Positions 35,908-47,179 of a stretch of 64,000 nucleotides of DNA are shown here, piece by piece (position 1 is the stretch's first letter; each line of letters opens with the position of its first letter). The translations under genes were made by a program, and so were the position numbers. Source of the DNA: Mallotus nudiflorus (Eukaryota; Streptophyta; Magnoliopsida; Malpighiales; Euphorbiaceae); assembly GCA_947683625.1 (NCBI GenBank), contig CANTUR010000240.1, positions 310,001-374,000 on the forward strand. Reading direction: 5' to 3'. The notes beneath the pieces are model-generated. The model had not been told where the DNA came from. It was given only the letters and a program-made list of their open reading frames with translations, and did no database searches.

Positions 35908-35922
35908 TGTGGGGGTATTTGA
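35908..35922 (+). promoter_or_regulatory. Polypurine tract of the plus Athila-like element
   Basis: AAGTGTGGGGGTATT stands immediately before the LTR start TGATAATTGC. Confidence 0.8.
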
Positions 35923-37558
35923 TAATTGCATTTTCTTATTAAAAATTAGGCTCATTTTAATTTAATAATATCTCATTTTAGGTGCATAATTTTCCATTTT
36001 CTACATAATAATGAATAGAATTAGCATTTAGAAAATAATAGGACCTTTAAATAAAATAGAGAAAAAATCATACATTAATTAAATAAATTAGGATTTTTAT
36101 ATTTTTTGTCCATTTTTTGTATTCTTCTCACTTAATTTTTATTTTATATATAGGAATTAAAATACATATGCATCACAACCGTGTAGAAAATTCAAAGATC
36201 AAGCCTGAAGTTAAAGAAAGGAACACGGGTGTGCATTAATTATGCATAGCCATGTAATGCCAATCATGGTCGTGCCAAATTTTGCCTAAGTACATGCACG
36301 ACCATGCAATTCCAAGCATGGTCATGCCAAAATTTGCTTGAAGGTATGCACGACCATGTAATGCCAAGCATGGCCATGCCATGAATTGCCTAAGGAAGAG
36401 CACAGTCGTGCAAGGCACAACATGACCATGTATTGCACTAAAAGAAAAGTGCATGGCCTTACAAGGCACAACACGACCGTGGAAGCCCAATTTTGGATTT
36501 GCATGACCATGTTTGCACATTTAAGGAAATTCTACCTGAAGCACGCATGTACCACATGCAACACTAATTCTAAGGATATAAAAGCATCATAAACTCGAAA
36601 AGCAGCTGAAAGGAGAGAATAATAGAATTATAGAAAAAGAACTATGGAGAGGATAGAGAGTGAAGCTTATTCATCTGTATTAGAGTACAAGCAGACAGTA
36701 AAGAGATCAGCAATCTAGAGCTACATTGACAAGGATTATGGAGTTTTCTCTTTTCTCATTTTTGTATCTTGATTATATCTGCTACGTCTGTTAATTGTTT
36801 TCTTGTTCTTTGTATGAACATGGTAGCTTAATTTCATTTTGTAATAGAGTTATCTGAGTAACCTAGAGATGTATTGAACTCACATTTATTTTTAAATATA
36901 ATCTCAATTCATGTCATGTTTATGGTTTTTATTCTTATGCTTCATGAACTATTCAATTATTTAAGTTGGTATATTAAGACCAAGAGGAGATTTATACCTA
37001 TAGTTGTAATATTTATATTGAGTTATCCTATGCTAAGAGTTTTAAGATTGAGAGGAGATTTACACTTAGGGATCTAGAATAAAAACTAATAAATCTTAAT
37101 TTGAGTAAAGATACTGGTTAAGAGTTAATATTGCATTTTACCTTTAGAGTTTAAGTTTGTTATGGATCTATTGTTTAGAATTTTGTGAGGCGAGAGTCCT
37201 TTTATTCAAATTAATATTTGAAATAATAAGCTCACCTTGTAAATGCTCAAGAGAGATTTATGAGAATCACAATGGTAACATCTTAAACATGACTATAAGA
37301 GAGATTATATAAATTAGATTTTGAGTTAATACAGATCCAGGTGAAAAGAGAAACTCTAGTACATACTACACACTACTTATTCTTTATAAAAAAATTAATT
37401 TAGTTTTAATTTTAATTACTTTACAACATAAAAATTGATCTATTTAGACAAGCACATAAATCAAGTGAACTAGTACTTAACCTCTTCCTTGTGGGATCAA
37501 TACATGCACTTACAGTCCTATTCTATAACTTGACCTGTATACTTATGAATTTGCATCA
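35923..37558 (+). mobile_element. 3' LTR of the plus Athila-like element
   Basis: It starts TGATAATTGC after the polypurine tract and ends TTTGCATCA, giving 1,636 bp with TGAT/ATCA termini. A minisatellite lies at 36225-36510. After the LTR, a protease fragment of another Athila-like copy begins at once, so the element probably inserted into that gene. Open frames on either strand at 36236-36592 come from the minisatellite. Confidence 0.8.
36225..36510. repeat. Minisatellite in the LTR
   Basis: Units of about 60 bp with 'gcacgaccatg' and 'aagcatggtcatgcc' are related to the spacer array at 32390-32720. Confidence 0.85.
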
Positions 37559-38104
37559 TCTATCCTTATAGAATTCTTAAGGATATGCCCATCAAAGTTG
37601 GAGACTATTATGTGCCCAGGAATTTTATCATCTTAGAGATGGAAGAGGACCAAAAAAATTCCAATAATTTTATAATGTCCTTTCCTAGCTACAGCTTGTG
37701 CAATAATAGATGTCAATTAAGAAAAAAATTTCTTAAAATTGGGGACAATAAAGTAGAATTTGATGTGTTCAAAATGACAAAGCAAGTTGATACAATAAAA
37801 AGTTGTGTGCATAAAGTTTTTGAACAATAACTCACCCATGATCCACTTGGAGTATGCTTGGTACATGATGCGAAGTAAGATGACAAAAATCAAGAGGTAG
37901 TAATGTACAATCATTATCTCAATGCTAGTCTGGCACTAAATATAAGGCAATCAACCAGGTATGAGCCTTTAAATTCCAATCTATATTGTGTAAATACCTT
38001 GAAAAAAGAAAGTGCACTAAGGTAGAGTTAAGTTCTTCCTTCATCTTTGAGGTATGTTTTCCTTAGTCCAAATTCTACTTATTCTATTATTGTTGATGTT
38101 GAAT
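37559..38104 (+). pseudogene. Protease fragment P1 and linker
   Basis: The frame 37565-37830 reads IYPYRILKD, MPIKVGDYYVPRNFIILEME and later KKFLKIGDNKVEFDVFKMTK, the second half of the protease also found at 9497-9766. A frameshift falls in the PIILGHPFL segment. The sequence continues as linker to about 38104 and then abruptly becomes minus-oriented 3' spacer. The catalytic half is missing because the LTR ends at 37558. Confidence 0.8.
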
Positions 38105-38910
38105 CTTTTTTTTTTGAGTGAGTGTGTTTTATGCTCCATCTCACCATTTTTTATTCTCTCTAATCAATTCTTCCCATTTTTAGTCATCCCGCACTGTTCC
38201 CGTATTACTAAGCGTAAATACCACCAAGTGGGTCTTTTGAATACTCATACTCTAATTAGAGCATTTGAGTAGATTCAGAGTAGAAAGATAATTTAAATTA
38301 AGTGGTGCTCTTACTTAAGGAAAAAAGAGAGTTTTTTGTTTTATATAGAGCTATAAATACGTACGCATCCTCTCATAGAATCATGCACAAATTCAATCTT
38401 AAAACTTATGATTAGGTTATAAAAACTAAATTTCTCATACATAATGACCATGTACAATTATCTTAATTAATAAATCATTCAATAGTTTGATAATTTAATT
38501 AGAAATGCACACTTATACACTGTTTTTCTCTAATTGGGATTGAGCTTCAATTTTGCATAGAAAAAGACTATAAAATGTTTTCAAAGACAAGCTAAGCAAA
38601 AATATAGGGAAACCGAGTTAAAAATTAATGAATGTTGACTCTTTTTTTTTAGAATAAATTAACAAAATTCCCCCACACTATCAAAGTCATTGTCCTCAAT
38701 GACAAAAGAAAATAATAAAAAGAAAAAACATGCAAAAAAAGTATACATGAGAAATTAAGAATAAAAAGGAAATAGAAAAGGAGAATACTGCCTTGAAATT
38801 TGAAGTCCTCTTGATAGCGCGAGAGGCATAAAACAAAAGAGCTAAGAACCAGTATCCAAAATACAAACCAAAAAGTTAAACAAAAGAGCAAATCGTGTGA
38901 AATGTCATGA
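38105..38910 (-). mobile_element. Inverted 3'-spacer block
   Basis: It aligns with 4930-5740 in the same orientation: the conserved motif at 38190-38275, the tract-like 'aaaattcccccacactatcaaagt' at 38665, and the repeated segment at 38740-38910. It is sandwiched between two plus-strand protease fragments. Confidence 0.75.
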
Positions 38911-39433
38911 TAAATTAATAAATTAATTATTAAGAGACAAAGCCAAGATAGGAGGATGCCTCTCTCTTTTTGCAAGCATTTGAATATAAAAGAACCGTAA
39001 CCAACAACATTGTCACTACAACTCGCAGATAGATCCATCATCTATACTTATGGAATTCTTAAGGGTGTCCCCATCAAGGTTGGAGACTATTATGTGCTCA
39101 GCGATTTTATCATCTTAGAGATAGAAAAGGACTGAAAAATTCTAATAATTTTAGGACGTCCTCTCCTAGCTACAACTAGTACAATAATAGATGTCAAGAG
39201 AGGAAAAAAATTTCTTGAAATTAGGGACAACAAAGTATAATTTGACGTGTTTAAAATGACAAAGCAAATCTCAACAATGGGGTCCTGCTTTAGAATTGAT
39301 ACAATATAAAGTTGTGTGTAGGAAATTTTTGAACAACAACTCACCCATGATCCACTTGGAGTATGCTTGGTCCATGATGCAAAGCAAGATGATAGAATTC
39401 AAGAGGTAGTAATGTACAATCATTATCTCAATG
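38911..39433 (+). pseudogene. Protease fragment P2
   Basis: The plus strand matches the minus-strand protease at 9497-9900. It has a decayed start (segments equivalent to IMPLSLCKHLNIKEP near 38950-38995), then a frameshifted middle and FDVFKMTKQISTMGSCFRI at about 39250-39305, then linker to 39433. The long minus-strand frames at 38649-39041 and 39090-39344 are shadows. Confidence 0.75.
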
Positions 39434-40780
39434 CTAGTCCCTAAAAATGCCTTTGACAACATGTCCCATGTGATAATGGCCTGTGAAGCTAGAGAGTGTA
39501 ACCATAGTTTGGCTTTATCCCTTAAAGAAAAAGGGAATAATCTCAGCTTTATTGCATCCTAACTAACCCCATTCATTTTAAATGTGTCAAAAATCTCCAA
39601 AAATTGAGCTAAATGAGAATTAGGGTCTTCACTTAGAAGACATCCAAATTAGAATTATGAAACCATCTAAATAATTGATAGTTTGATCTCAAAGGCGTTG
39701 GTATCTACAGTAGGTTTCACAATACTACTATGGGTATCTCCTTGGTTAGGCATCGTGTACCCTTGAAAAGGATGATTCCTTGCTGCTTGTGCTGCTTGAT
39801 TTTTAGCCATCTTTTGCTTGTCTTTCTCATGCTTTTCCTTTTGGTTTTTCTTGCACGATCTCTTGATTTTAAGGCTGACCTCTTTTAATTTTTATAAATG
39901 GTACTTTGACAAAACTAGAAAATGTATATACTTTGATAATTTTGTAAATATTATCCATTGGATTATTATTAATGGTGGGGTCTGTTAATGGTACTAAAAA
40001 TATAAATGTTTATGGTTGTGTTAGTGCCCCTTATTTCCATGTAATTGTCTTCTCTTTTCCATAGTGCTTGACAGCATCTAAAGGTTAGGTGTTGGAAAGT
40101 CTTATAGTAGTTTTTAATGCCATACCCTTTTTTTTACACCTTTCTTTACTAGCCTTCTGCCTGGTGGGGCTACAAGGCCTTTTTTATTCTTATTTCTACT
40201 TGTGGGGACTCTTATCTCAAGTCTCAATAACTTGAGGGATATTACTTCAATTAATTTTTTTATTCCACAATGTCTATGTTTATAGCAAACACCTCTAATT
40301 AACTTGAGATTAAAGTTTAATTAGGATGGATGAATTAATTTAAAATGAAAATCATCAATCAATATTTGTTATGGGTTCAAGGGGCGAGGAGTTTAATTTG
40401 ATTATGAAAAATTTGACTTTTGTGCAATGAATATAAAAAAAGTATGTCTTCTTGTTGTGTGAGTTTGTCTGACTTGACTTTTGAAAATAATAGGTACATA
40501 TAGTATTGAATTCTAAAAAATTTATCTCCTTGTTATATTAATGAATGCCTACTTATTAGATGAGTTATTCCAACTCGACTTTTGAAAATAATAAGTACAT
40601 ATAGCTATCTATATTTAATACTGATAGCGAATGCATCTAATGCAAACAAAACTTAGACATGAAAATCAAATTAGGTAATTTTGAATTAAAACAAGATTAA
40701 AGTTCAACCAAGTTAAATTAGATCGAGTGTTCATAAACTAGCAAAAATCACTTGAAAAATCAATAAGCCAAATAGGTAAG
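39434..40780 (-). pseudogene. gag N-terminal fragment with an 830-bp insertion
   Basis: Bases 39434-39895 match 13140-13600 on the minus strand, including LRLFPFSLRDKAKLWLHSL near 39520. Homology breaks near 39895 and resumes at 40727 with 'gatcgagtgttcataaactagc', equal to 13618. The intervening about 830 bp are unrelated to the element. Confidence 0.75.
39896..40726. mobile_element. Insertion of unknown type in the gag fragment
   Basis: Comparison with 13585-13640 defines the insertion. It contains a duplicated 'cgacttttgaaaataata(g/a)gtacatatag' near 40475 and 40575 and no open frame of note. No clear terminal repeats are seen; flanks are T/A-rich and a duplication cannot be fixed. Confidence 0.5.
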
Positions 40781-42195
40781 ACTAAATGAAATACTACTAG
40801 TATAATTGGGAGATTAATAGTTACTCCCAATTTTGCATTTTCATTAAAGCCCTTATGAAAGCCCTGACCAAAAAAAAATTCAAGCATGTCCCATATCATC
40901 TCCATGCCTTGTCCTTTCCCATTTCACTTTTTCAATTTTCCTTTCCATAAAAAAAAATAATTTTCAAACTTTCCATGACATGCCCCATGGCATCCATATT
41001 CTTGTCCCATCCAAACTACTTTTGTCCTTTCCCATTTTACTTTTCCATCTTTAGCTTTAAAAAATATATATATAATGAATAATATCATGACTTCACACGA
41101 TTTGCTCTTTTGTTTGACTTTTTGGTTTGTATTTTGGATATTAGTTCTTAGCTCTTTTGTTTTCTACCTTTTGTACTATCAAGAGGACTTCAAATTTCAG
41201 GGTAGTATTCTCCTTTCCTATTTCCTTTTTATTCTTAATTTATCTTTTATACCTTTTTTTCTTTCTTTTATTTTCTTTTGTCATCAAGGACAATGACTTT
41301 AATAGTGTGGAGGAATTTTGTTAATTTATTCTCACAAAAAAAAAGATTCAGTATTTATTAATTTTCAACTCGGTTTCTCCATATGTTTGCTTAGCTTGTC
41401 TTTAAAAATAATTTATAGTCTTTTTTTATGCAAAATTTAAGCTCGATCCCAATTGGAGAAAAATAGTGTATAAGTGTGCATTTTCGGTCCAATTATCAAA
41501 CACTAATGAATGATTTATTAATTAAGATAATTGTTCATGGTCATTATGTATGAAAATTTTAGTTTTTATAACCTAACCATGAGTTTGGAGATTGAATTTG
41601 TGCATGATTCTAGCAAAGGATGCATACGGGTTTGTAGCTCTATATAAAAAATAAAAAATAAAAACTCTCTTTTTCCTTAAATAAGAGTAGCACTTAATTT
41701 AAATTATCTTTTTACTCTGTATCTACTCCAATGCTCTAATTAAAATATGAGTATCCAAAGGACCCACTTAACGGTATCCACCTTTAGTAATACAGGAACG
41801 GTGGGGGATAACCAAAATTTAGAAGATTTTATTAAAGAGAATAAAAATGGTGAGATGGAGCATAAAACACACTCACTAAAGAAAATGATGTTTTGAAATG
41901 GAGCGTAAAACGCATTCACAATCATGATTTTGAATAAAAAGAGCTATAAACCTTAATGTTTCTTTTTTTTAGAGTTATGTTCATTGGATTTCAAAAATTT
42001 ATATTCTTGGGTAGTGATTAGTAAATTGTTAATAGATATATGATGTATTTTTGACTAGTTATCCTTTTTAGTAAACAAGAGTTAGTCTTGGTATTATTGG
42101 TTTGCATATTTTAGAAGCTATAAATTTTGATTGTGGTTGAGTTTGTTCTTTAGAATTTTAAAATTTGATTTTTGCTTGAGGACAATCAAAGCTTT
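40781..42195 (+). mobile_element. Plus-oriented 3' spacer before LTR C
   Basis: It mirrors 4617-5860: 'catctccatgccttgtcctttccc' near 40910, repeated segment 41080-41290, conserved motif 41720-41815, then the run to the tract. The plus-strand frame at 41075-41296 is the same recurring AT-rich spacer frame found at 5516-5704 (minus). Confidence 0.7.
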
Positions 42196-42209
42196 AGTGT
42201 GGGGGAATT
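42196..42209 (+). promoter_or_regulatory. Polypurine tract of LTR C
   Basis: AGTGTGGGGGAATT lies immediately before TGATGTGCATAAT, the best preserved copy of this tract. Confidence 0.8.
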
Positions 42210-43690
42210 TGATGTGCATAATATTTATATGTTTTTTAGTTGAATTCTAATGAATTATTGAATAAAAATTATAACAAATTGGGTGCAAAAAGAGTTTAAA
42301 GAGGAAATATATTACTGTTATAATTTAATTAGGATTTTATTATTTAAAGTATATTTTTAAGGAGTTTTTAATTGATATTAATGAATTTTCCTTTTTTTTT
42401 GTAGTTAAGTCTAAAGTGTATATGTCATGGCTTGCCCAAACCATGTCCAATGAGGAATTAGGCAAAGTGGAAGTGTCACATCATGCATCATGGCTTGCCT
42501 AAGCCATGATCCAAACCGTGTGCATGTCCCATCTATCACAACATAACAGGCATCAGGGCTAGACTAAGCCATGATGAAAGCCCTAATACAAGCCCTGATG
42601 AAAGCCCTGACAAAAATCAAAATAAGAAAAATAAGTTTGCATACCGTACTGAAGTCGTGAGTTAAGCCATGATACAAACCATTACAAAATTATAAAGTAG
42701 TGGGCATACCAGATGGATATACAAGACATAAAGTGGTGAGCATATATGGTGGACTTACAGGTGCATGAGTTGTTGTGACAACTTTACGTTGTCAAAGAAA
42801 TGAGTTGTTGATGTCAAGTGAGCTATTGTAACACCTTTGTCAAAAAATCTTATTTGAAGAGTGATAATTCACCAGTGACTAATAAGAGTGATTGCATAAC
42901 ATGTACAAATGATGGTGGGCATATAATGGGTGCATGTGCTCGACATAACGGGGCTATCTATTAGTGTTGTATATTCTCTAATAGAAGAGAAAGGAATCAA
43001 AGGCAAATAGGACTCTCATCAACCCTACCTTATAAAAAAACAGACAAAGTTGATAGAGAGAAAGAGAATAGTAGGGAGAAGGGACGAACAGAGGTGTGGA
43101 CATAGTCAAGAGACAGAGGCAACAAGTAGGAGCTTTAAAAGAGTTTATCTTTATTTCTTCTTTGTCTTAATTTCTTTAATTATATTCATGTGTTTCATCA
43201 TGATCATGTGTGGCTAAATCTCATTTAGAGTTCTAGGTTAGGAGTAACTATTTCATTATGTGATTGAACATGAGTTTCTATTATTATATTTGATTTTCAA
43301 TTAATTATTTGAGTTGAACTTATTTTATGCTTTCATTTATGGCTAGATTTTTTGCATATTTATAAGTAAAAACACCAAGGAGAGTTAGGAGAATTTATTA
43401 GCTTAAAACTTATAGGACTTAGACCATGAGAATAGGCAACCTCTATGGGGAATAATCATAGTAGGCATAAGTCTATGGTGGTAAATTAATTGTTAAGAAT
43501 ATTAATGAGTATAGATTAACTTCTTAACCATGGGAGTAGGTTAAACTTTAATCTTTACATGTTTAATTGAACTTGAGAGAGTCTTTAGGTATTTTAGAAC
43601 AATTACCCTTAACTAAAATCATTTTGTTTGTTTGTTAACATGTTCATTATCAAAATTAGAATAATGAAAATAAACCTAGGCTTTAAAGAA
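42210..43690 (+). mobile_element. LTR copy C, 3' end lost
   Basis: It begins TGATGTGCATAATATTT and follows copy A along its length, with a TATA box at 43031-43040. It stops near 43690 at 'aacctaggcttta', about 200 bp before the normal end, where it abuts an inverted LTR (copy D). Confidence 0.8.
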
Positions 43691-44386
43691 TGGGATTTCA
43701 AAACCTGCAAGTGCATGGATCATCATATTTGGTTACAAATCACTCTTCATATCATATTTGTTGATGAAGGTGTTATAACAGCTCACTTCTTTTGCATCAA
43801 CAACTCATTTCTTTGACGATGTAAAGTTGTCATAATAGCTCATGCACCTGTAAGTCCACCATATATACTCACCACTTTATGTCTTGTGCATCCAGCTAGT
43901 ATGCTGACTACTGTATGATTTTATAATGGTTTGTATCACGGCTTAACTTATAGCTTTAGTAAGGTATGCAACCTTATTTTTCTTATTTTAATTTTTATCC
44001 AAGCTTTTGTCAAGGCTTTCATCATGGCTTAGTTAAGCCCTAACATATGTTATGTTGTGATGCATGGGACATGCACATGATTTAGATTGTGGCTTGGGGA
44101 TGCCATGATGCATGCTGTGGCACTTCAACGTTGCTCAATTCCTCGTTGGATATGTCTTAGGCAAGCTATGACACATACACTTTAAACTTAACTACAATAA
44201 AAAAGGAAAATTAATTAGTATCAAACAAAAACTCCTTCAAAATATACTTTAAGTAATAAAATCCTAATTAAATTATAAAAGTAACATATTTCCTATTTAA
44301 ACTTATTTTTTATGTAATTTATTATAATTTTTATTCAATAATTCATTAGAATTCAACTCAAAAACATGTAAATATTATACACATCA
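43691..44386 (-). mobile_element. LTR copy D, inverted and internally deleted
   Basis: The block opens with 'tttcaaaacctgcaagtgc', the minus-strand 3' terminus of the LTR (compare 2946). It jumps after 'tggatcat' to the mid-LTR segment 'cactcttcatatcatattt', and ends CACATCA at 44386. Roughly 0.9-1 kb is missing inside. It is tail-to-tail with copy C. Confidence 0.8.
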
Positions 44387-44671
44387 AATTCCCCCACACT
44401 AAAACTTTATTTGTCCTTAAGCAAAAATCAGAGTTTAAAATTTTAAAGAATAAACTCAACCATAATCAAGATATGCAAACCAATAATACCGAGATTGAAA
44501 CTTGTTTACTAGAAAGGATAATCGAACAAAAATACATCATATATACATATGAATAATTTACTAATCACAACCCAAGTACATAACTCTTTGAAATCCAATG
44601 AACATAACTCTAAAAAAAGAAACATTAAGGTATTTTATGCTCCATCCAAGGTTGTAAATGCATTTTATGCT
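44387..44671 (-). mobile_element. Polypurine tract and spacer behind LTR D
   Basis: AATTCCCCCACACT (44387-44400) is the minus-strand tract GTGTGGGGGAATT. The rest matches 4617-4940. It ends where a Tat-type LTR tip starts. Confidence 0.75.
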
Positions 44672-44870
44672 TGTAAGCACCCAATTTTAGGATGCAATTG
44701 TGCACAATTACGACGTAAGCCCCTATGATGAAGTTTATTAAAAAATTGAACTTGGTTGTTGATTTTTTGGACTTTAGGAACTAAATTGTAACGTTTTTTA
44801 GGATTTGATTGCAAATAAGTCATTTTTTCAAGGGTCTATTGGTAATTAAAAGTTAAAAAATATATATATA
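44672..44870 (+). mobile_element. Truncated Tat-type LTR tip
   Basis: It begins TGTAAGCACCCAATTTTAGG and resembles the first about 200 bp of 55504-57787, then breaks off at an AT run. Confidence 0.75.
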
Positions 44871-44879
44871 CATGTCAAT

Positions 44880-45300
44880 AGAGGAGGGGACATCAGATGG
44901 AATGCGACGTTAAGAAGGGCCAACAGACCAGCGATACACTCGCTCCCCTAGATACCACATCAAACAACCATAACTAGAGAGCAGGATCCTCATAGGCTTT
45001 AAGCGGGCTACAGTTGCCATGAAATCATATCGTTGGATGTCCTCAACACCCTCCAACTAATCAGAATTTATCTGCAATTTATGTAAATTAAATCAAATTT
45101 CTATTAAACTGTAGCATACTAATGATTTTATTTTTCCTTACCAGGTGCCACTCGACAGTGTTCAACTGATCACGGTACGTCTGCAAAGTGTTCCTGTTGC
45201 TAGCAAGGTGAGAAGAACCCCATCTCATCATCAGAGGAAAGGTCCTATAAGAACTGATAGCGTTAAAGCCTCGAATCAACCTGATCTCTATGCTCCAGAT
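44880..45300 (-). pseudogene. Plant mobile domain (PMD) fragment with an intron
   Basis: On the minus strand an acceptor 'tttttttag' precedes an exon at 45300-45142: RLIRGFNAISSYRTF, MMRWGSSHLASNRNTLQTYR and DQLNTVEWHL. A GT-AG interval follows at 45141-45072 (gtaagg...ttgcag, 70 bp). The next exon has a stop early (VEDIQRYDFMATVARL, then WYLGERVYRWSVG near 44930-44960) and a further stop. The YLGERV motif is shared with the PMD gene at 20005-22600, and the order fits the C-terminal half of PMD proteins. GC content is visibly higher than its surroundings. The plus-strand frame at 45145-45405 is a shadow. Confidence 0.65.
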
Positions 45301-45517
45301 CTAAAAAAAAGAGAACACATCAGAAAAAGTAAAGAAGAGCAAAACTATAGAGATCAAATGAAGGAGAACATACATGCAAGACATGCCAAAAGCCACATAT
45401 CATGACATTACCTCTACATATAGTGTCTAGTCTGTAATAAATGTAAGCAAGTGTAGCAGATCCCTAATCTAATGTGGCAACTCGATCCAAGTCACGGAGA
45501 GGACCCAACTCGATCCA
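45301..45517. other. Junction segment without a recognised gene
   Basis: It lies between the PMD fragment and LTR E and probably contains an intron or further exon of the PMD gene. 'cccaactcgatcc' and 'ggcaactcgatcc' form a short direct repeat at 45478-45519. Confidence 0.35.
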
Positions 45518-47170
45518 AAACCTACAAGTGCACAGATTGTGAATTGTAGCACAAGAATATCGTTCCCACAAAGATTGTATGTTTAGTACTAATATTTTAC
45601 TTATGTTCTCACCTAGTAAATTATATAAAACTGAATTTTGTAATAAAGATAATCAAAGTAATTTAATTAAATTGCAATCAAATAATAAAAAGCTTAGAGC
45701 CTAGGTTTAGTTTCACTATTCCAATTTTCATCAAGAACATGTTAATAAACAAAAACAATTATATCAGTTATGGGTAATTGTTCTAAAATACCTGAAGACT
45801 CTCTTAAGTTCAACTAAACATGTAAAGATTAAATTTTAACCTACTCTCATGGTTAAGAAGTTAATATAAACTCACTAAGTTTCTTAACAATTAATTTAGC
45901 ACTGTAGACTTCTACCTACTGTCATGATTCCCTATAGAGCTCACTTACTCTCGTGGTTGAGTGGTCCAAGTCCTATGAGTTTTAAGCTAATAAATTCTCC
46001 TAACTCTCATTGGTGAATTTACTCATAAATATGCAAACAATCTGGCTAAGAATGAAGGCATAAAATAAGTTTAACTCAAAGAATTAACTAAAAATCAAAT
46101 ATAACAATAGAAACTCATTTTCAATCACATAATGAAATAGTTACTCCTAACCCAAAACTCTAAATGAGATTTAGCCATGCATGATCGTGGTGAAACATAT
46201 AAACATAATTAAAGAAATTAAAATAAAGAATAAATAAAGACAAAACTCTTTTGAAGCTCTTACGTGTTGCCTCTGTCTCTCGACTTTATCCACACCTCTG
46301 TTAATCCTTGTCTCCCTACTCTTCTCTCTCTCTCTCTCTATTGACTATGTTTGTCTTTTAATAAGGCGAGGTTGATGAGAGTCCTCTTTGCCTTTAATTC
46401 CTTTCTCTTTTATTAAAGAATATACATCATTGATAGATAGCCCTGTTATGTTGAGCACATGCACCAATTATATGCCCACCATCATTTTTGCATGTTATGC
46501 AATCACTCTTATTAGTCATTAGTGAATCATTACTCTTCATATCAGATTTGTTAACAAAGGTTATACAATAGCTCACTTTTTTTTACATCAACAACTCATT
46601 TCTTTAACAATGGAAAGTTGTCACAATAACTCATGCACTTATAAGTCCATTATAGATGCTCACCACTTTATGTCATACGCATCCAGCTAGTATACCCACT
46701 ACTTTATGATTTTTTAATGGTTTGTATCATGGCTTTGATAAGGTATGCAACGTTATTTTTCTTATTTTGATTTTTGTCAAGGCTTTCGTCAGGGCTCTCA
46801 TCATAGCTTAGTTAAGCCCTAACACATGTTGTGTTAGGATGAATGGGACATGCATACGGTTTGGATCATGGCTTGGGCAAGCCATGATGCATGTTGTGAC
46901 ACTTCCACTTTACTCAATTCCTAGTTAGACATGGCTTAGGCAAGTCATGACGTATGTCATGATGCATACACTTTAGACTTAACTACAACAAAAAAAGGAG
47001 GATCATATGTAGATATTATAAATGAGCAGTAGCATAGTCTGATTAAGCATTGGCGCATGATAAGGTGCTTACTTGTTGAAATCACAAGTAAGCACACGCA
47101 ACGACATATGATAAGGTGCTTATTTTAGAATAATTACCCATAAGTTAGTGTGATTTCAATAAGTTTTTGA
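45518..47170 (-). mobile_element. LTR copy E, with the same U3 as copy B
   Basis: From 'aaaacctacaagtgcacag' at 45520 the block follows copy A in the same orientation to 'cttaactacaacaaaaaa' near 46990. Beyond that it departs from A, C and D and matches the first about 150 bp of copy B instead. The TATA box is mutated (46340-46365). Confidence 0.75.
47065..47095. repeat. Perfect inverted repeat in the U3 of LTR E
   Basis: GTGCTTACTTGT and ACAAGTAAGCAC flank a 7-base loop. The counterpart in copy B is at 13838-13868. Confidence 0.85.
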
Positions 47171-47179
47171 AGCATTCTA

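Larger units (their letters stand above)
27700..37558 (+). mobile_element. Athila-like Ty3/gypsy element, plus strand, 5' truncated
   Basis: The order is gag tail, protease, RT, RNase H, integrase, spacer with minisatellite, solo-LTR insertion, second spacer part, polypurine tract and 3' LTR. No 5' LTR, primer site or capsid region is present at the left end, where it meets the minus-strand Tat element. It is a different subfamily from 2942-13790: its LTR starts TGATAATTGC rather than TGATGTGTAT. Confidence 0.85.

Noticed and set aside
36236..36520. 94-residue minus-strand frame with repeated HG-V-P-C-type units
   Set aside because: The repetition comes from the LTR minisatellite; both strands are open there for the same reason.
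38649..39041. 130-residue minus-strand frame
   Set aside because: It straddles the joint between inverted spacer and a plus-strand protease fragment, so it cannot be an ancestral gene.
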